Assembly: GCA_021740785.1 (NCBI GenBank)
Contig: JAIOZI010000043.1
Span: 1 to 45,710, forward strand
DNA from: Melioribacteraceae bacterium
Lineage (GTDB): Bacteria; Bacteroidota; Ignavibacteria; Ignavibacteriales; Melioribacteraceae
DNA length: 45,710 bases
Direction of reading: 5' to 3'
Shown: piece by piece, positions 1-8,733 of the stretch
Layout of the letters: each line of letters begins with the position of its first letter
Position numbering within the stretch: position 1 is the first letter of the stretch
Notes under the pieces: generated by a model
The model's database searches: none
What the model saw: only the letters and a program-made list of their open reading frames with translations
Told to the model about the DNA's origin: nothing
Made by a program: the position numbers and the translations under genes

Positions 1-45
1 GCTTTTGTAGATCTTACTTTTCCCGCGTTGTGGTCTTTCGGACGT

Positions 46-79
46 GATATTATATTACCGGTTGAACCGAAATAATATC
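46..79. repeat. imperfect palindrome / hairpin
   Basis: Outer arms GATATTAT (46-53) and ATAATATC (72-79) pair perfectly. Inside them CGGTT (59-63) pairs with AACCG (65-69). It lies 44 bases downstream of the 3' end of the minus-strand tRNA-Ser. There is no T-run, so a terminator role is unsupported. I see no gene in 1-122. Confidence 0.4.
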
Positions 80-122
80 TCTTGTGCTCTATGCTTCTTA
101 AAATGTACGTGTAAAACATCTG

Positions 123-209
123 CGGAGAGTCAGGGATTCGAACCCCGGAAGGGCTTGCACCCTTAACGGTTTTCAAGACCGCCGCATTCAACCACTCTGC
201 CAACTCTCC
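123..209 (-). tRNA. tRNA-Ser (anticodon UGA)
   Basis: Read on the minus strand, GGAGAGT (209-203) pairs with ACTCTCC (130-124), and the discriminator base is G. The anticodon loop reads CTTGAAA, giving UGA. The long variable arm (AAGGGTGCAAGCCCTT) is typical of class II tRNA-Ser. The T-loop GGTTCGAATCC is canonical. CCA is not encoded. Length is 87 bases. Confidence 0.96.
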
Positions 210-252
210 GAAAAATTTGAACTGTGAATTTAACGAATTACATTCATTATTT

Positions 253-260
253 CAAAAATA
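253..260 (-). promoter_or_regulatory. possible -7 element for tRNA-Ser
   Basis: On the minus strand this reads TATTTTTG, an exact match to the Bacteroidota -7 consensus TAnnTTTG, 43 bases upstream of the tRNA-Ser 5' end. No convincing TTTG-type -33 element lies at the expected distance, so the call is weak. The remainder of 210-336 shows no gene. Confidence 0.3.
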
Positions 261-336
261 TTATTTGTAAATCGGAAATCTTAATCTCGATCGCTAAAAC
301 TGCCTCATTGCTTTTGCTATTTATTTTAACAACCCC

Positions 337-495
337 TTAAAAAATTGCATAGATAAAAGGTGCAAGTGCAGAGCCCTGTGTTAAGATTATAAGTCCGCCA
401 AGCAAAACTAAAAATGCTAAAATAGGCAGAAGCCACCACTTTTTTCTAATTCTTAAAAATGCCCACAGCTCTGATAATATTGATAACTTACTCAT
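337..495 (-). CDS. DUF5989 family small membrane protein
   Basis: A 52-residue protein starting MSKLSILSELWAFLRIRKKW and ending ALAPFIYAIF. It has a short basic amphipathic N-terminus (RIRKKWW), one hydrophobic segment (about residues 21-38) and the conserved TQGSALAPFIY tail. I recognise this as the DUF5989 family, which commonly lies beside carbamoyltransferase and SxtJ genes. It follows the SxtJ-like gene by 10 bases on the same strand, so it is very probably the third gene of that operon. Function is unknown; a single-pass inner-membrane accessory subunit of a carbamoylation system is inference. It is easily missed because of its size. Confidence 0.85.
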   Translation of the reverse strand: MSKLSILSELWAFLRIRKKWWLLPILAFLVLLGGLIILTQGSALAPFIYAIF

Positions 496-505
496 ATATT
501 GATTC

Positions 506-922
506 CTAAAATTGTCTTTCTGTATCGATCTTTTCGTAACCCTTTATTTCGCGGTAGTTCCAGTATGATTTTTTTTCTCTTTCAATTTTTCTATCAAGAA
601 AATCTTTACCGGATAACCTTGCTATTAAACCTATCGGTGTAACAATTAAATAGAATAGAACACTTAAAATTACGCGCGTCATAACAAAGCCGAGCAGAAC
701 AGCTATTGTCATCCAAATTATCTGGAGAGGTTTAAGAATACTAGGAATTACAAAAGCCAATAAAATAAATGCCGCAGCAATTGACGCTAAAATGATATAC
801 GCACTGCTTTCGACGTAAAAAAGATAAGCAGAAATCAACAAAAGGACTATGCCAATTGTTATACCGAATTTCCGGATTTCTTTTTTATCACTTTTAATAT
901 TTTTTATTTCTTCAATAAGCAT
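506..922 (-). CDS. SxtJ-like membrane protein
   Basis: 138 residues. A charged N-terminus (about 1-17) is followed by three or four hydrophobic segments (about 19-36, 41-60, 65-95) and a polar C-terminal tail rich in K, E and Y. Length and layout match the SxtJ family, named after a gene of the cyanobacterial saxitoxin cluster and usually found next to carbamoyltransferases. Its ATG overlaps the stop codon of the upstream carbamoyltransferase (TAATG), which indicates translational coupling. The biochemical role of SxtJ is not established; anchoring or presenting a substrate to the carbamoyltransferase at the membrane is inference. Confidence 0.85.
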   Translation of the reverse strand: MLIEEIKNIKSDKKEIRKFGITIGIVLLLISAYLFYVESSAYIILASIAAAFILLAFVIPSILKPLQIIWMTIAVLLGFVMTRVILSVLFYLIVTPIGLIARLSGKDFLDRKIEREKKSYWNYREIKGYEKIDTERQF

Positions 923-2739
923 TAGTCAAGCTCAAATTCTTGTTTCCAATCAATGTCATTTTCCAGCGGCTTCTGATCTATTTTGTGCAGCAAGTACGGA
1001 CCCATTACAAGATAGTCCATTTCCGTCCGCATAAAACATTTATAAGCATCTTCAGGCGTGCAAACTATCGGTTCTCCCCTAACATTAAAAGAAGTATTAA
1101 CAATAACCCCGCAGCCGTATTTCCTATCGAATTCAGAAATCATTTGATGATAAAGCGGGTGTGTTTTTTTACTCACCGATTGAATACGCGCCGAATAATC
1201 GACATGAGTCACCGCCGGAATATCAGAACGAACAACATTTAACTTATCAATTCCGAACATTTTATTTTGATCTTCACTCATCTCTTTTTGGCGCTCCTTC
1301 TTTACATCTGCAACCAAAAGCATGTACGGGCTGGGTCGATCAATCTCGAAATAATCACTAATTCTTTCTTCAATAATCGAAGGTGCAAACGGTCTGAAAC
1401 TTTCTCTAAATTTAATTTTCAAATTCATTACGGACTGCATTTTAGTCGACCGTGCATCACCGATAATTGATCTAGCACCCAATGCTCGAGGACCGAATTC
1501 CATTCTCCCTTCAAACCAGCCGACGACATTTTCATAATTCAACAAATCTGCAACATGTTCGGCAATTTTATCATTCTCAATTTTCATATATGGAATCTTA
1601 TGTTTCTCAAGGAAACCTTTCAGCCGGTCTTCTTTATATTCCGGACCTAAGTATGAACCTTTTTGAAAATCATTTTTATTATCCGCTTTCCTCTCATTGC
1701 CCAGGTACTGATACCAAACGAACAATGCCGCACCTAAAGCTCCGCCTGCATCACCTGCCGCCGGCTGAATCCAGATATCTTCAAATAAATTTTCTCTTAA
1801 AATTTTTCCGTTTGCTACGCAGTTAAGTGCAACTCCCCCGGCAAGAACTAAATATTTTTGATTCGTTTCTTTCTTTATATGGCGTGCTATTCTCAACATA
1901 ACTTCTTCGGTAACATCCTGAACCGACCTGGCTAAATCCATCTCCCGCTGAGTTAATTCGGATTCCGATTTCCGCGGCGGACCCCCGAACAGATTATGAA
2001 ATTTAGCATTGGTCATGGTTAACCCGGCATTATAATTGAAATACTTCATGTTCATCTTGAATGAGCCGTCTTCTTTAAGATCCAGAAGATGTTCATAAAT
2101 TAAATCAACATATTTCGGTTCGCCGTAAGGCGCCAATCCCATTACTTTATATTCACCTGAATTGACTTTGAATCCGGTATAATATGTAAACGCCGAATAA
2201 AGTAATCCAATGGAATGAGGAAACTTAATATCCGCGGTTATACTCAATTGATTATTATTTCCAACACCGTAGCTCGTTGTTGTCCATTCGCCTACACCGT
2301 CAATAGTAAGAAATGCAGCCTCTTGAAACGGAGATGGGAAAAACGCAGAAGCTGCGTGCGATTCATGATGTTCGGGGAATAACACTTCCCCTTCGAAACC
2401 AAGTTCGTTCTTAATCAATTCCTTCATCCAGAGTTTCTGCTTTATCCACAGCGGCATCGCTTTTATAAATGATTGGATTCCTATAGGAGCATAAGAAAGA
2501 TATGTTTCGAGCAAGCGTTCAAATTTTAGGAAAGGTTTATCATAGAAGGCAACATAATCTAAATGTGCTGCATCAATATCAGCCTCCTTTAAGCAGTACT
2601 TAACAGCTTGAACCGGGAATCTATAGTCGTGCTTTTTACGCGTGAAACGTTCCTCTTGCGCCGCAGCAATAATGTCGCCGTCTTTAACCAAACATGCAGC
2701 GCTGTCATGATAAAAAGCAGATATACCTAGTATGTACAT
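922..2739 (-). CDS. NodU/CmcH-family carbamoyltransferase
   Basis: 605 residues. The N-terminal half is the ASKHA-like Kae1-type domain: GISAFYHDSAA at residues 5-15, the metal-binding-type HHESHAA motif at about 124-130, and TIDGVGEW at about 145. The C-terminal third has the YrdC-like carbamoyltransferase signature (GRMEFGPRALGARSIIGDAR). The family (NodU, CmcH, TobZ) makes carbamoyl-adenylate from carbamoyl phosphate and ATP and transfers the carbamoyl group to a hydroxyl, usually on a sugar. The frame is open 27 codons further upstream (to 2820), but the family begins at MYILGIS, so I use the internal ATG. The start has no strong Shine-Dalgarno. First gene of a three-gene operon with SxtJ-like and DUF5989 genes. 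The acceptor substrate cannot be read from sequence; a surface glycan is a reasonable guess. Confidence 0.92.
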   Translation of the reverse strand: MYILGISAFYHDSAACLVKDGDIIAAAQEERFTRKKHDYRFPVQAVKYCLKEADIDAAHLDYVAFYDKPFLKFERLLETYLSYAPIGIQSFIKAMPLWIKQKLWMKELIKNELGFEGEVLFPEHHESHAASAFFPSPFQEAAFLTIDGVGEWTTTSYGVGNNNQLSITADIKFPHSIGLLYSAFTYYTGFKVNSGEYKVMGLAPYGEPKYVDLIYEHLLDLKEDGSFKMNMKYFNYNAGLTMTNAKFHNLFGGPPRKSESELTQREMDLARSVQDVTEEVMLRIARHIKKETNQKYLVLAGGVALNCVANGKILRENLFEDIWIQPAAGDAGGALGAALFVWYQYLGNERKADNKNDFQKGSYLGPEYKEDRLKGFLEKHKIPYMKIENDKIAEHVADLLNYENVVGWFEGRMEFGPRALGARSIIGDARSTKMQSVMNLKIKFRESFRPFAPSIIEERISDYFEIDRPSPYMLLVADVKKERQKEMSEDQNKMFGIDKLNVVRSDIPAVTHVDYSARIQSVSKKTHPLYHQMISEFDRKYGCGVIVNTSFNVRGEPIVCTPEDAYKCFMRTEMDYLVMGPYLLHKIDQKPLENDIDWKQEFELD

Positions 2740-2893
2740 ATAATATTTTTTTCTTAAAATTAGCTTGTAATATACTAATTTGGAATAACGTAAAAAACTT
2801 TTATAAAATTCAATATTCATGCATGGATGCGCACTTTTTTACCAACTCAGAATGCCTTATATTTTGTAATCGAAAATGAAATTAGAGGATGTG

Positions 2894-4744
2894 ATGAAAT
2901 CAAAAATAATTTTGACGATTATACTTTTTTTGACATTAATAATCGGCTGCACTACAGAGAAAAAAGTTGACGAAGCCCCGCGTGTTCCTGAATGGGCTAA
3001 GACTGCCGTTTGGTACCAGATTTTCCCGGAGCGATTTAACAACGGAGACGAATCAAATGATCCGAAATTGATTGATATGGAAGGCGCATGGCCATATGTA
3101 TTCCCGGATGATTGGCAGGTACATCCATGGACATCAGATTGGTATAAATTACAGCCCTACGAATCATCACACAGTGATAATTTTTATGATGTTGTAAATA
3201 TCCGGAGATACGGCGGCGATCTGCAAGGTGTTATTGATAAACTTGATTATCTCGATGAACTGGGGATTTCAGCAATATATCTTAACCCGGTGTTTGAATC
3301 GCCCTCTCTTCATAAATATGATGCTGCTATGTATCATCACATCGATAATAATTTCGGACCCAGCCCGGAGAGGGATAGACAAATTTGGGCTGAGGAAAAT
3401 CCGGGCGACCCTTCAACTTGGAAATGGACTTCCGCTGATTCTCTCTTCTTGAAATTAATCGATGAATGTCATAAGCGTGATATGAAAATTATTGTTGATG
3501 GTGTTTTTAATCATGTTGGAAGCACGTTCTGGGCATTCCGTGATGTCGTTAAAAATCAAGACAAATCACAGTATAAAGATTGGTTCACGATACATGCATT
3601 CGATGATCCGAACACGGATGAAAACGAATTTGATTATGAAGGCTGGTTCGGTGTAAAGGATTTACCGGAGATTCGCGAGGATGAAAACGGGCTGACTGCC
3701 GGTCCCGCTGCTCACGTAAAAGATATTGTTCAGCGATGGATGGATCCGAATAATGACGGTGATCCATCGGATGGAATTGACGGATGGAGACTGGATGTTG
3801 CCGAAATGGTTAATATAAAATTCTGGAAGAAGTTTAGGACATGGGCGAAAGATATTAATCCGGATGCATATATTACCGGTGAAATATGGTGGGATAATTG
3901 GGATGAAAATAAAATGTTTAATGCTTCTCCGTGGCTGCAGGGTGATGCTTTCGATGCAGTAATGAATTACCGTTTCGCCAAAGCGCTTAAAAAATTTATA
4001 AGTGATGAAGAAACACAAATTGATGCAGAAGCTTTCTCTGATTCACTTAGGTCAATTTATAATGATTATCATCCCGACAATTTAAAAGTTATTATGAATT
4101 TACTGGACAGCCATGATGTGGAAAGGATTGCATCTACAATTGTTAATCCCGACAGGTGGTACGATCATGATAATGTTCCCAAAAATTGGAACGGCTTTTC
4201 CATCCGTGCGCCTAATGAAATTGAACGGAGGAAACAAAAACTTATAGTTGGCTTGCAAATGACTTTACCCGGCGCACCGATGATCTATTACGGTGATGAA
4301 GCCGGAATGTGGGGCGGCGATGATCCGGACTGCCGCAAACCGATGGTCTGGTCTGAAATGGAATATGAAACAGAAACAACTCACCCGTTCGGGTATGATC
4401 GTCCCGCAGATGAAGTTAGATTCGATCATGATTTATTTGAGTGGTATAAAAAACTGACCACCATAAGAAATGAAAATCCGGTTTTAGCTTTAGGCGATAT
4501 TCAATTTGAAGTTATGGATAATGAAAAAGGATTCTTGCTTATCAAAAGAGTTTTGAATGGTAATGAAATTTATCTTGTAGTTAACAACAATGACGAAGCT
4601 GCAAAAATTAAAATTGATCCCGGTGTGTTGAATGCAAAGTCTAGACATGTATTCACCGAATTAATAACCGGCAGTGAAATTAATTTTGACTATGAAACAA
4701 AACTTGAACTTCCGTCTTACGGATTGGCAGTCTTAAAGAAATAA
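2894..4744 (+). CDS. GH13 alpha-amylase-family lipoprotein
   Basis: 616 residues. A lipoprotein signal (MKSKIILTIILFLTLIIGC) precedes a GH13 barrel. Conserved regions are visible: YQIFPERF, region I DGVFNHVG, region II GWRLDVAEM with nucleophile D301, region III GEIWW with acid/base E330, and region IV LLDSHDVE with D408. The C-terminal beta-domain ends at SYGLAVLKK. All three catalytic carboxylates are present, so hydrolysis of alpha-glucans is likely; the overall look is closest to neopullulanase/cyclomaltodextrinase-type enzymes. Start: an in-frame ATG exists at 2876, but the one at 2894 has GAGG 6 bases upstream and leads straight into the signal peptide. It diverges from the carbamoyltransferase. 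It probably acts anchored at the cell envelope. Confidence 0.92.
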   Translation: MKSKIILTIILFLTLIIGCTTEKKVDEAPRVPEWAKTAVWYQIFPERFNNGDESNDPKLIDMEGAWPYVFPDDWQVHPWTSDWYKLQPYESSHSDNFYDVVNIRRYGGDLQGVIDKLDYLDELGISAIYLNPVFESPSLHKYDAAMYHHIDNNFGPSPERDRQIWAEENPGDPSTWKWTSADSLFLKLIDECHKRDMKIIVDGVFNHVGSTFWAFRDVVKNQDKSQYKDWFTIHAFDDPNTDENEFDYEGWFGVKDLPEIREDENGLTAGPAAHVKDIVQRWMDPNNDGDPSDGIDGWRLDVAEMVNIKFWKKFRTWAKDINPDAYITGEIWWDNWDENKMFNASPWLQGDAFDAVMNYRFAKALKKFISDEETQIDAEAFSDSLRSIYNDYHPDNLKVIMNLLDSHDVERIASTIVNPDRWYDHDNVPKNWNGFSIRAPNEIERRKQKLIVGLQMTLPGAPMIYYGDEAGMWGGDDPDCRKPMVWSEMEYETETTHPFGYDRPADEVRFDHDLFEWYKKLTTIRNENPVLALGDIQFEVMDNEKGFLLIKRVLNGNEIYLVVNNNDEAAKIKIDPGVLNAKSRHVFTELITGSEINFDYETKLELPSYGLAVLKK

Positions 4745-4768
4745 CAAATAATTATTCCGGAGAATAAT

Positions 4769-6742
4769 TTGGGATTAACCAATAAGCAGAAACATTACAT
4801 AGCAAAACACCAGAAAAAGGAAAGCGCCGAAAAAATTGCAAAGGATTTGAATCTATCGGTTGATGAAGTTAAATCTTATATTCAAAATTTGGGCGTGACC
4901 AAAGCTCCATTTTATTTTTACATTATTGCAGTAATCATTCCTGTGATTTTTATAATATTGCTGGAAGTTTCATTAAGACTTTTTAATTACGGGTATGATT
5001 ATTCGCAATGGATGGAGGTAACACCTACCACTATTGGCTTAAATCCCGATGTAGGAAGAAGATATTTTTATTCAACTAAAGCTATTCCCGAATCCATACA
5101 AGATGTTTTTGACAAAGAGAAAAAAGAAAATTCTTACCGGGTGTTTGTACTTGGCGGAAGCAGCGCCGCAGGATATCCTTTTATGCCGCTGGGTTCCTTT
5201 TCAAGATACCTTGAGCAGCGGCTTCAATTAGTTTATCCGGATAAAAAGGTGGAAGTAGTAAATATTTCACTTACTGCCGTTAACAGTTATACGGTGAAAG
5301 ATTTCTTCAACGGAATAATTGATCATGATCCGGATGTAGTGTTGATTTATGCCGGGCATAATGAATTTTACGGAGCGCTCGGTGTCGGCTCTCTTGAATC
5401 ATTAGGAACATCAAGAATGATGGTGAACCTTGTGCTATCACTGAACGATTACAAACTTACTCAGTTTCTGCGTGATATTATTCAAGGAACAATGTCTCTA
5501 TTTGCGGATGAAAAACAGCAGAGCGGAACATTGATGTCACGAATGGCAGATGATCAATCAATCCCGTTGGATTCCGAAAAGTTTAACTTGGGAATAGAGC
5601 AGTTCCGCGGAAATATTAGTGATGTACTCGAATTGGCAGAGGAGAAAAATATTAAAATAGTGCTGAGTACGCTGCCGTCAAATCTAAAGGATCAAGCTCC
5701 ATTCATTTCTAAAGAAGAAAACAATTTACCGTCCGCAGCAGATATTTTCAAAAAAGCCCAAACTGAATTAGCGGCAGGAAATTGTGAGGAGGCAAATAAA
5801 CTTTTCCGGTATGCAAAAGATTTGGATATGTTGAGATTCCGTTCACCTGAAAAAATTAATACGGCAATTCGTGAACTTGGCGAACAATTTAATATACCGG
5901 TTGTTGATGCGGATTCGTACCTGAATGAACAAAGTGATTGCGGAATCATCGGTAACAATCTTATGACAGATCACCTCCATCCGACTTTAAGAGGTTACCA
6001 ATTAATTGGAAAATTATTTTATGAAACTTTATACAGTGCTAACCTGCTTCCATCTAAATCACAAGACAGTTCTGATTTTAAATTTCAGGACAGTTTAACA
6101 GTTGCCGATTATCATTTTTCCGAAATGGATTCTTCAATTGCTGAATATAAATTAATTTTACTCAAAAATGATTGGCCGTTCATTGATAGAAATAGTAAAA
6201 AACTTCCGAGCCAGTTGATTAAACCTGAGTCACTGGCTGATTCTATTGCTTTTGAATATGTAATGGATAAAATAGAATGGATAGACGCACACCGTAAAAT
6301 TGCCGACATCTATTTTCAAAGGGGAGATCTCGATCATTATTTGGAGCATATGGAAATATTAATTGTACAGTATCCAATCGTGTTGGAGTTCTATAACATA
6401 ACCGCGAATAGGTTAATAGAACAAGAACGCTACCAGGAAGCGATGCAAATACTCAAAAAAAGATACGATATCAAACCGGATGCATTTACAACTAAATGGA
6501 TAGGAACAATTAACCTATACAACGGGAATAATCACGAAGCCGTTAAATACTTGGAAGAAAGCAGCTCTATAAATTCCTCCGATGCACAGGTGTATTATAA
6601 TTTGGCGGGAGCATTTGCAAGATTAAATGAATTTGAAATTGCTTTGCAAAATGTTAACAAAGCATTGGAGATAGAGCCTGATTATCCATCCGCACATGCA
6701 TTAAAATCGCAGTTGGAAGTGATTGTAAAAGGAACACATTAA
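4769..6742 (+). CDS. membrane-anchored SGNH hydrolase with HTH-like N-terminus and TPR C-terminus
   Basis: 657 residues, TTG start, with CCGGAGAA ending 4 bases upstream and no better in-frame ATG. Residues 1-42 look like a helix-turn-helix of the sigma-region-4 kind (SAEKIAKDLNLSVDEVKSYI). One transmembrane segment spans about 47-70. An SGNH/GDSL-type hydrolase domain follows: block I LGGSSAAGYP with likely nucleophile S131, the asparagine block GHNEFYG, and the catalytic DHLH at D401/H404. TPR-like helices fill the region after about 500. The family includes carbohydrate and peptidoglycan esterases; the substrate is unknown. It lies 24 bases after the amylase gene, so co-transcription is likely. 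An SGNH hydrolase close to a carbamoyltransferase/SxtJ/DUF5989 set is a recurrent arrangement, although here it is on the other strand. Confidence 0.85.
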   Translation: MGLTNKQKHYIAKHQKKESAEKIAKDLNLSVDEVKSYIQNLGVTKAPFYFYIIAVIIPVIFIILLEVSLRLFNYGYDYSQWMEVTPTTIGLNPDVGRRYFYSTKAIPESIQDVFDKEKKENSYRVFVLGGSSAAGYPFMPLGSFSRYLEQRLQLVYPDKKVEVVNISLTAVNSYTVKDFFNGIIDHDPDVVLIYAGHNEFYGALGVGSLESLGTSRMMVNLVLSLNDYKLTQFLRDIIQGTMSLFADEKQQSGTLMSRMADDQSIPLDSEKFNLGIEQFRGNISDVLELAEEKNIKIVLSTLPSNLKDQAPFISKEENNLPSAADIFKKAQTELAAGNCEEANKLFRYAKDLDMLRFRSPEKINTAIRELGEQFNIPVVDADSYLNEQSDCGIIGNNLMTDHLHPTLRGYQLIGKLFYETLYSANLLPSKSQDSSDFKFQDSLTVADYHFSEMDSSIAEYKLILLKNDWPFIDRNSKKLPSQLIKPESLADSIAFEYVMDKIEWIDAHRKIADIYFQRGDLDHYLEHMEILIVQYPIVLEFYNITANRLIEQERYQEAMQILKKRYDIKPDAFTTKWIGTINLYNGNNHEAVKYLEESSSINSSDAQVYYNLAGAFARLNEFEIALQNVNKALEIEPDYPSAHALKSQLEVIVKGTH

Positions 6743-6766
6743 TAAAAATTCCATCCACACCAAAAA

Positions 6767-6793
6767 AAAGCCGGCTTTATTCAAGCCGGCTTT
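6767..6793. terminator. bidirectional rho-independent terminator
   Basis: Perfect 11-bp stem AAAGCCGGCTT (6767-6777) / AAGCCGGCTTT (6783-6793) with loop TATTC. An A-tract on the left gives a T-run on the minus strand. It sits between two convergent genes (stops at 6742 and 6824) and should terminate both. Confidence 0.88.
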
Positions 6794-6823
6794 GAACTAA
6801 ATTCTCTGTATAGAATTATGTTA

Positions 6824-8632
6824 TTACTTCAACAGCATCATCTTCTTTGTTGCCGTGTAGTTTCCTGCATCAAGTTTATAGAGGTAAAGACCACTAGCTA
6901 ACTTCGAAGCATTGAATTCCACTTCATAAGAACCGGTTGTCATATCTCTATTAACCAATGTTGCAACTTCCTGACCCAGAATATTATAAATTTTCAACGT
7001 AACTAAACCGGCTTCAGGTATACTGAAGCTGATTAATGTTGATGGGTTGAACGGGTTAGGATAGTTTTGTGAAAGATCAAATTTGTGAGCAATGGCGTCT
7101 AATTCGTTAACGCCAACTGGTCCAGGACCTTCTTCCCACTGATCTTCTTTATCTTCAGCATTTGTCCAGATATCTTCCGGGGCATCATAAGGCTGCTGGA
7201 ATGAACCAGCGCCGTCTTGAGCAATGTATCTTACTCTGTAGTTAAAAGCTCCGAAGCCTGCCGGTTCTTGAGTAAAAGCATCTTCACTTATATCTTTAAA
7301 TGCATAACGATATTCGAAACCGTTCCAGGCAGGACCATTTACAGTTAAGGTTCCGGTGTAGACCAAGTCTTCGTCATCATCCGTCAATTGGAAATATTTC
7401 ATGGTATCTGAATCAGTCCAGCCCATCATTGCAGCGAAGGCTGGTTGTTCAGCGATCCAATACAATTCATCTTCAGCAGGATTAAAAGGAATAGCTTGTA
7501 GTTCAGAATCTGTTGCAGGTTCCATATCAACACTGAAAGTAATAGATACTGATTGACCTTCAGGAACAAAATAGTCAGGATGAACATCATCGTAATAAGC
7601 CATTCCGGCTTCCTGAGTTTCGGTACCTTCAAATATAACTTGCCTGTTTCCACCGCCTCTGCTAAGTGGTCTTTCGTAACCGTCAACCCAGATAGTTCCG
7701 GTATCGGCTACTGCAACAAAATATTTGTATTCTTGTACAGCTTCAAACTGAACCTGTTCGAATGGTACATTAATGCTCCAATAATCAGGATCAAGGAAAT
7801 CTTGCTGCATAAATGCACGATCAGGATCACTATCGCCCCAGCCGTTAAATCCGGCTCGGATTCTAAGTGAATCGGCAATATTATCAAAAAGACCGGCATC
7901 GGTCATCACGCTCATATCAACTTCAAAGAAAATATTACCATCTCTGAAATCTGCACTAGGATCAACTCTATCCCAATAATCATAGAAATAGTTTTCACCG
8001 TCGAGTACTAAGAATTCTCGGTTAGGATCACCTTCCCATTGAATTCCGCCATCATTATAAATGAATTTAAATGACGGAGTGTAACCACCGGTTAATGTAT
8101 CAATAACTACAGTGTAAACACTGTCTGAGTTCTCGTCGGTCATTGGGGTAGCATCGGTTGACCAGCCGTTAAAATTACCGGCAACAAGAACCGTGTGTGA
8201 AGCGGGATCAAAATTACCGTCGTTAATAGGTTTGGTCATATCAACTTCAAATGTAACAGTTGCTGCTGCGCCTGTAGCGAATTCTCGGTTAAAACCGTCA
8301 TTTACAGTAGTATCGGCAGCAGGCATAGGGAACGTTCGGTTTGGATCGTTTTCCCATGTATCTCCATTATTATGGAAATATTTGTAAGCAGGGGTTTCTG
8401 AAACTGAAACGACGGCGGTATAAATACCATCTTCGTCAGCATCTTCCATTGCTGTTTCACCCCAATCATTAAAATTACCCCTAACTGAGACTGCATTAGC
8501 AGCGGGATCAAAATCCCCTCTCAGTATAGGAACATTCATGTCAACGTTAAAAGTAACGTTAACCTGCGCAACTACTGCAGAACTCAGTGCTAAGAATAGT
8601 AGAGCACTGCAGATAGTAAACAGTTTTTTCAT
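6824..8632 (-). CDS. T9SS-exported protein with repeated starch-binding-like modules
   Basis: 602 residues. Sec signal peptide 1-22 (ending AVVAQ). Four related beta-sandwich modules follow, at roughly 24-115, 122-230, 235-350 and 365-480. Each begins V/ITFxVDM and the first three contain a G-N/G-FNxWG or FNGW motif, as in CBM48/CBM20-like glucan-binding folds. The C-terminus is a classic T9SS type A sorting domain (NYPNPFNPSTLISFSIP, about 525, ending KKMMLLK). Strong Shine-Dalgarno AAGGAGG 7 bases before ATG. It is the last gene of the operon coming from the parvulin gene and lies back to back with the amylase/SGNH pair. No catalytic motif is visible; a surface or secreted alpha-glucan-binding protein is inferred. 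Confidence 0.85.
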   Translation of the reverse strand: MKKLFTICSALLFLALSSAVVAQVNVTFNVDMNVPILRGDFDPAANAVSVRGNFNDWGETAMEDADEDGIYTAVVSVSETPAYKYFHNNGDTWENDPNRTFPMPAADTTVNDGFNREFATGAAATVTFEVDMTKPINDGNFDPASHTVLVAGNFNGWSTDATPMTDENSDSVYTVVIDTLTGGYTPSFKFIYNDGGIQWEGDPNREFLVLDGENYFYDYWDRVDPSADFRDGNIFFEVDMSVMTDAGLFDNIADSLRIRAGFNGWGDSDPDRAFMQQDFLDPDYWSINVPFEQVQFEAVQEYKYFVAVADTGTIWVDGYERPLSRGGGNRQVIFEGTETQEAGMAYYDDVHPDYFVPEGQSVSITFSVDMEPATDSELQAIPFNPAEDELYWIAEQPAFAAMMGWTDSDTMKYFQLTDDDEDLVYTGTLTVNGPAWNGFEYRYAFKDISEDAFTQEPAGFGAFNYRVRYIAQDGAGSFQQPYDAPEDIWTNAEDKEDQWEEGPGPVGVNELDAIAHKFDLSQNYPNPFNPSTLISFSIPEAGLVTLKIYNILGQEVATLVNRDMTTGSYEVEFNASKLASGLYLYKLDAGNYTATKKMMLLK

Positions 8633-8733
8633 CGGTACCTCCTTGGTTTGTTATACAGAGTATTTAGAAAATCTTGTTTCATATTTTAATTAGTTTATTT
8701 AAGTATGTAAATTAATACAATTACTTCCATCAA

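Noticed and set aside
940-1826. Plus-strand open frames across the carbamoyltransferase gene
   Set aside because: They lie antisense to a strongly conserved protein, lack ribosome-binding sites and have no recognisable domains.
2740-2820. N-terminal extension of the carbamoyltransferase
   Set aside because: The extra 27 residues (MNIEFYKSFLRYSKLVYYKL...) do not match the family, which starts at MYILGIS.
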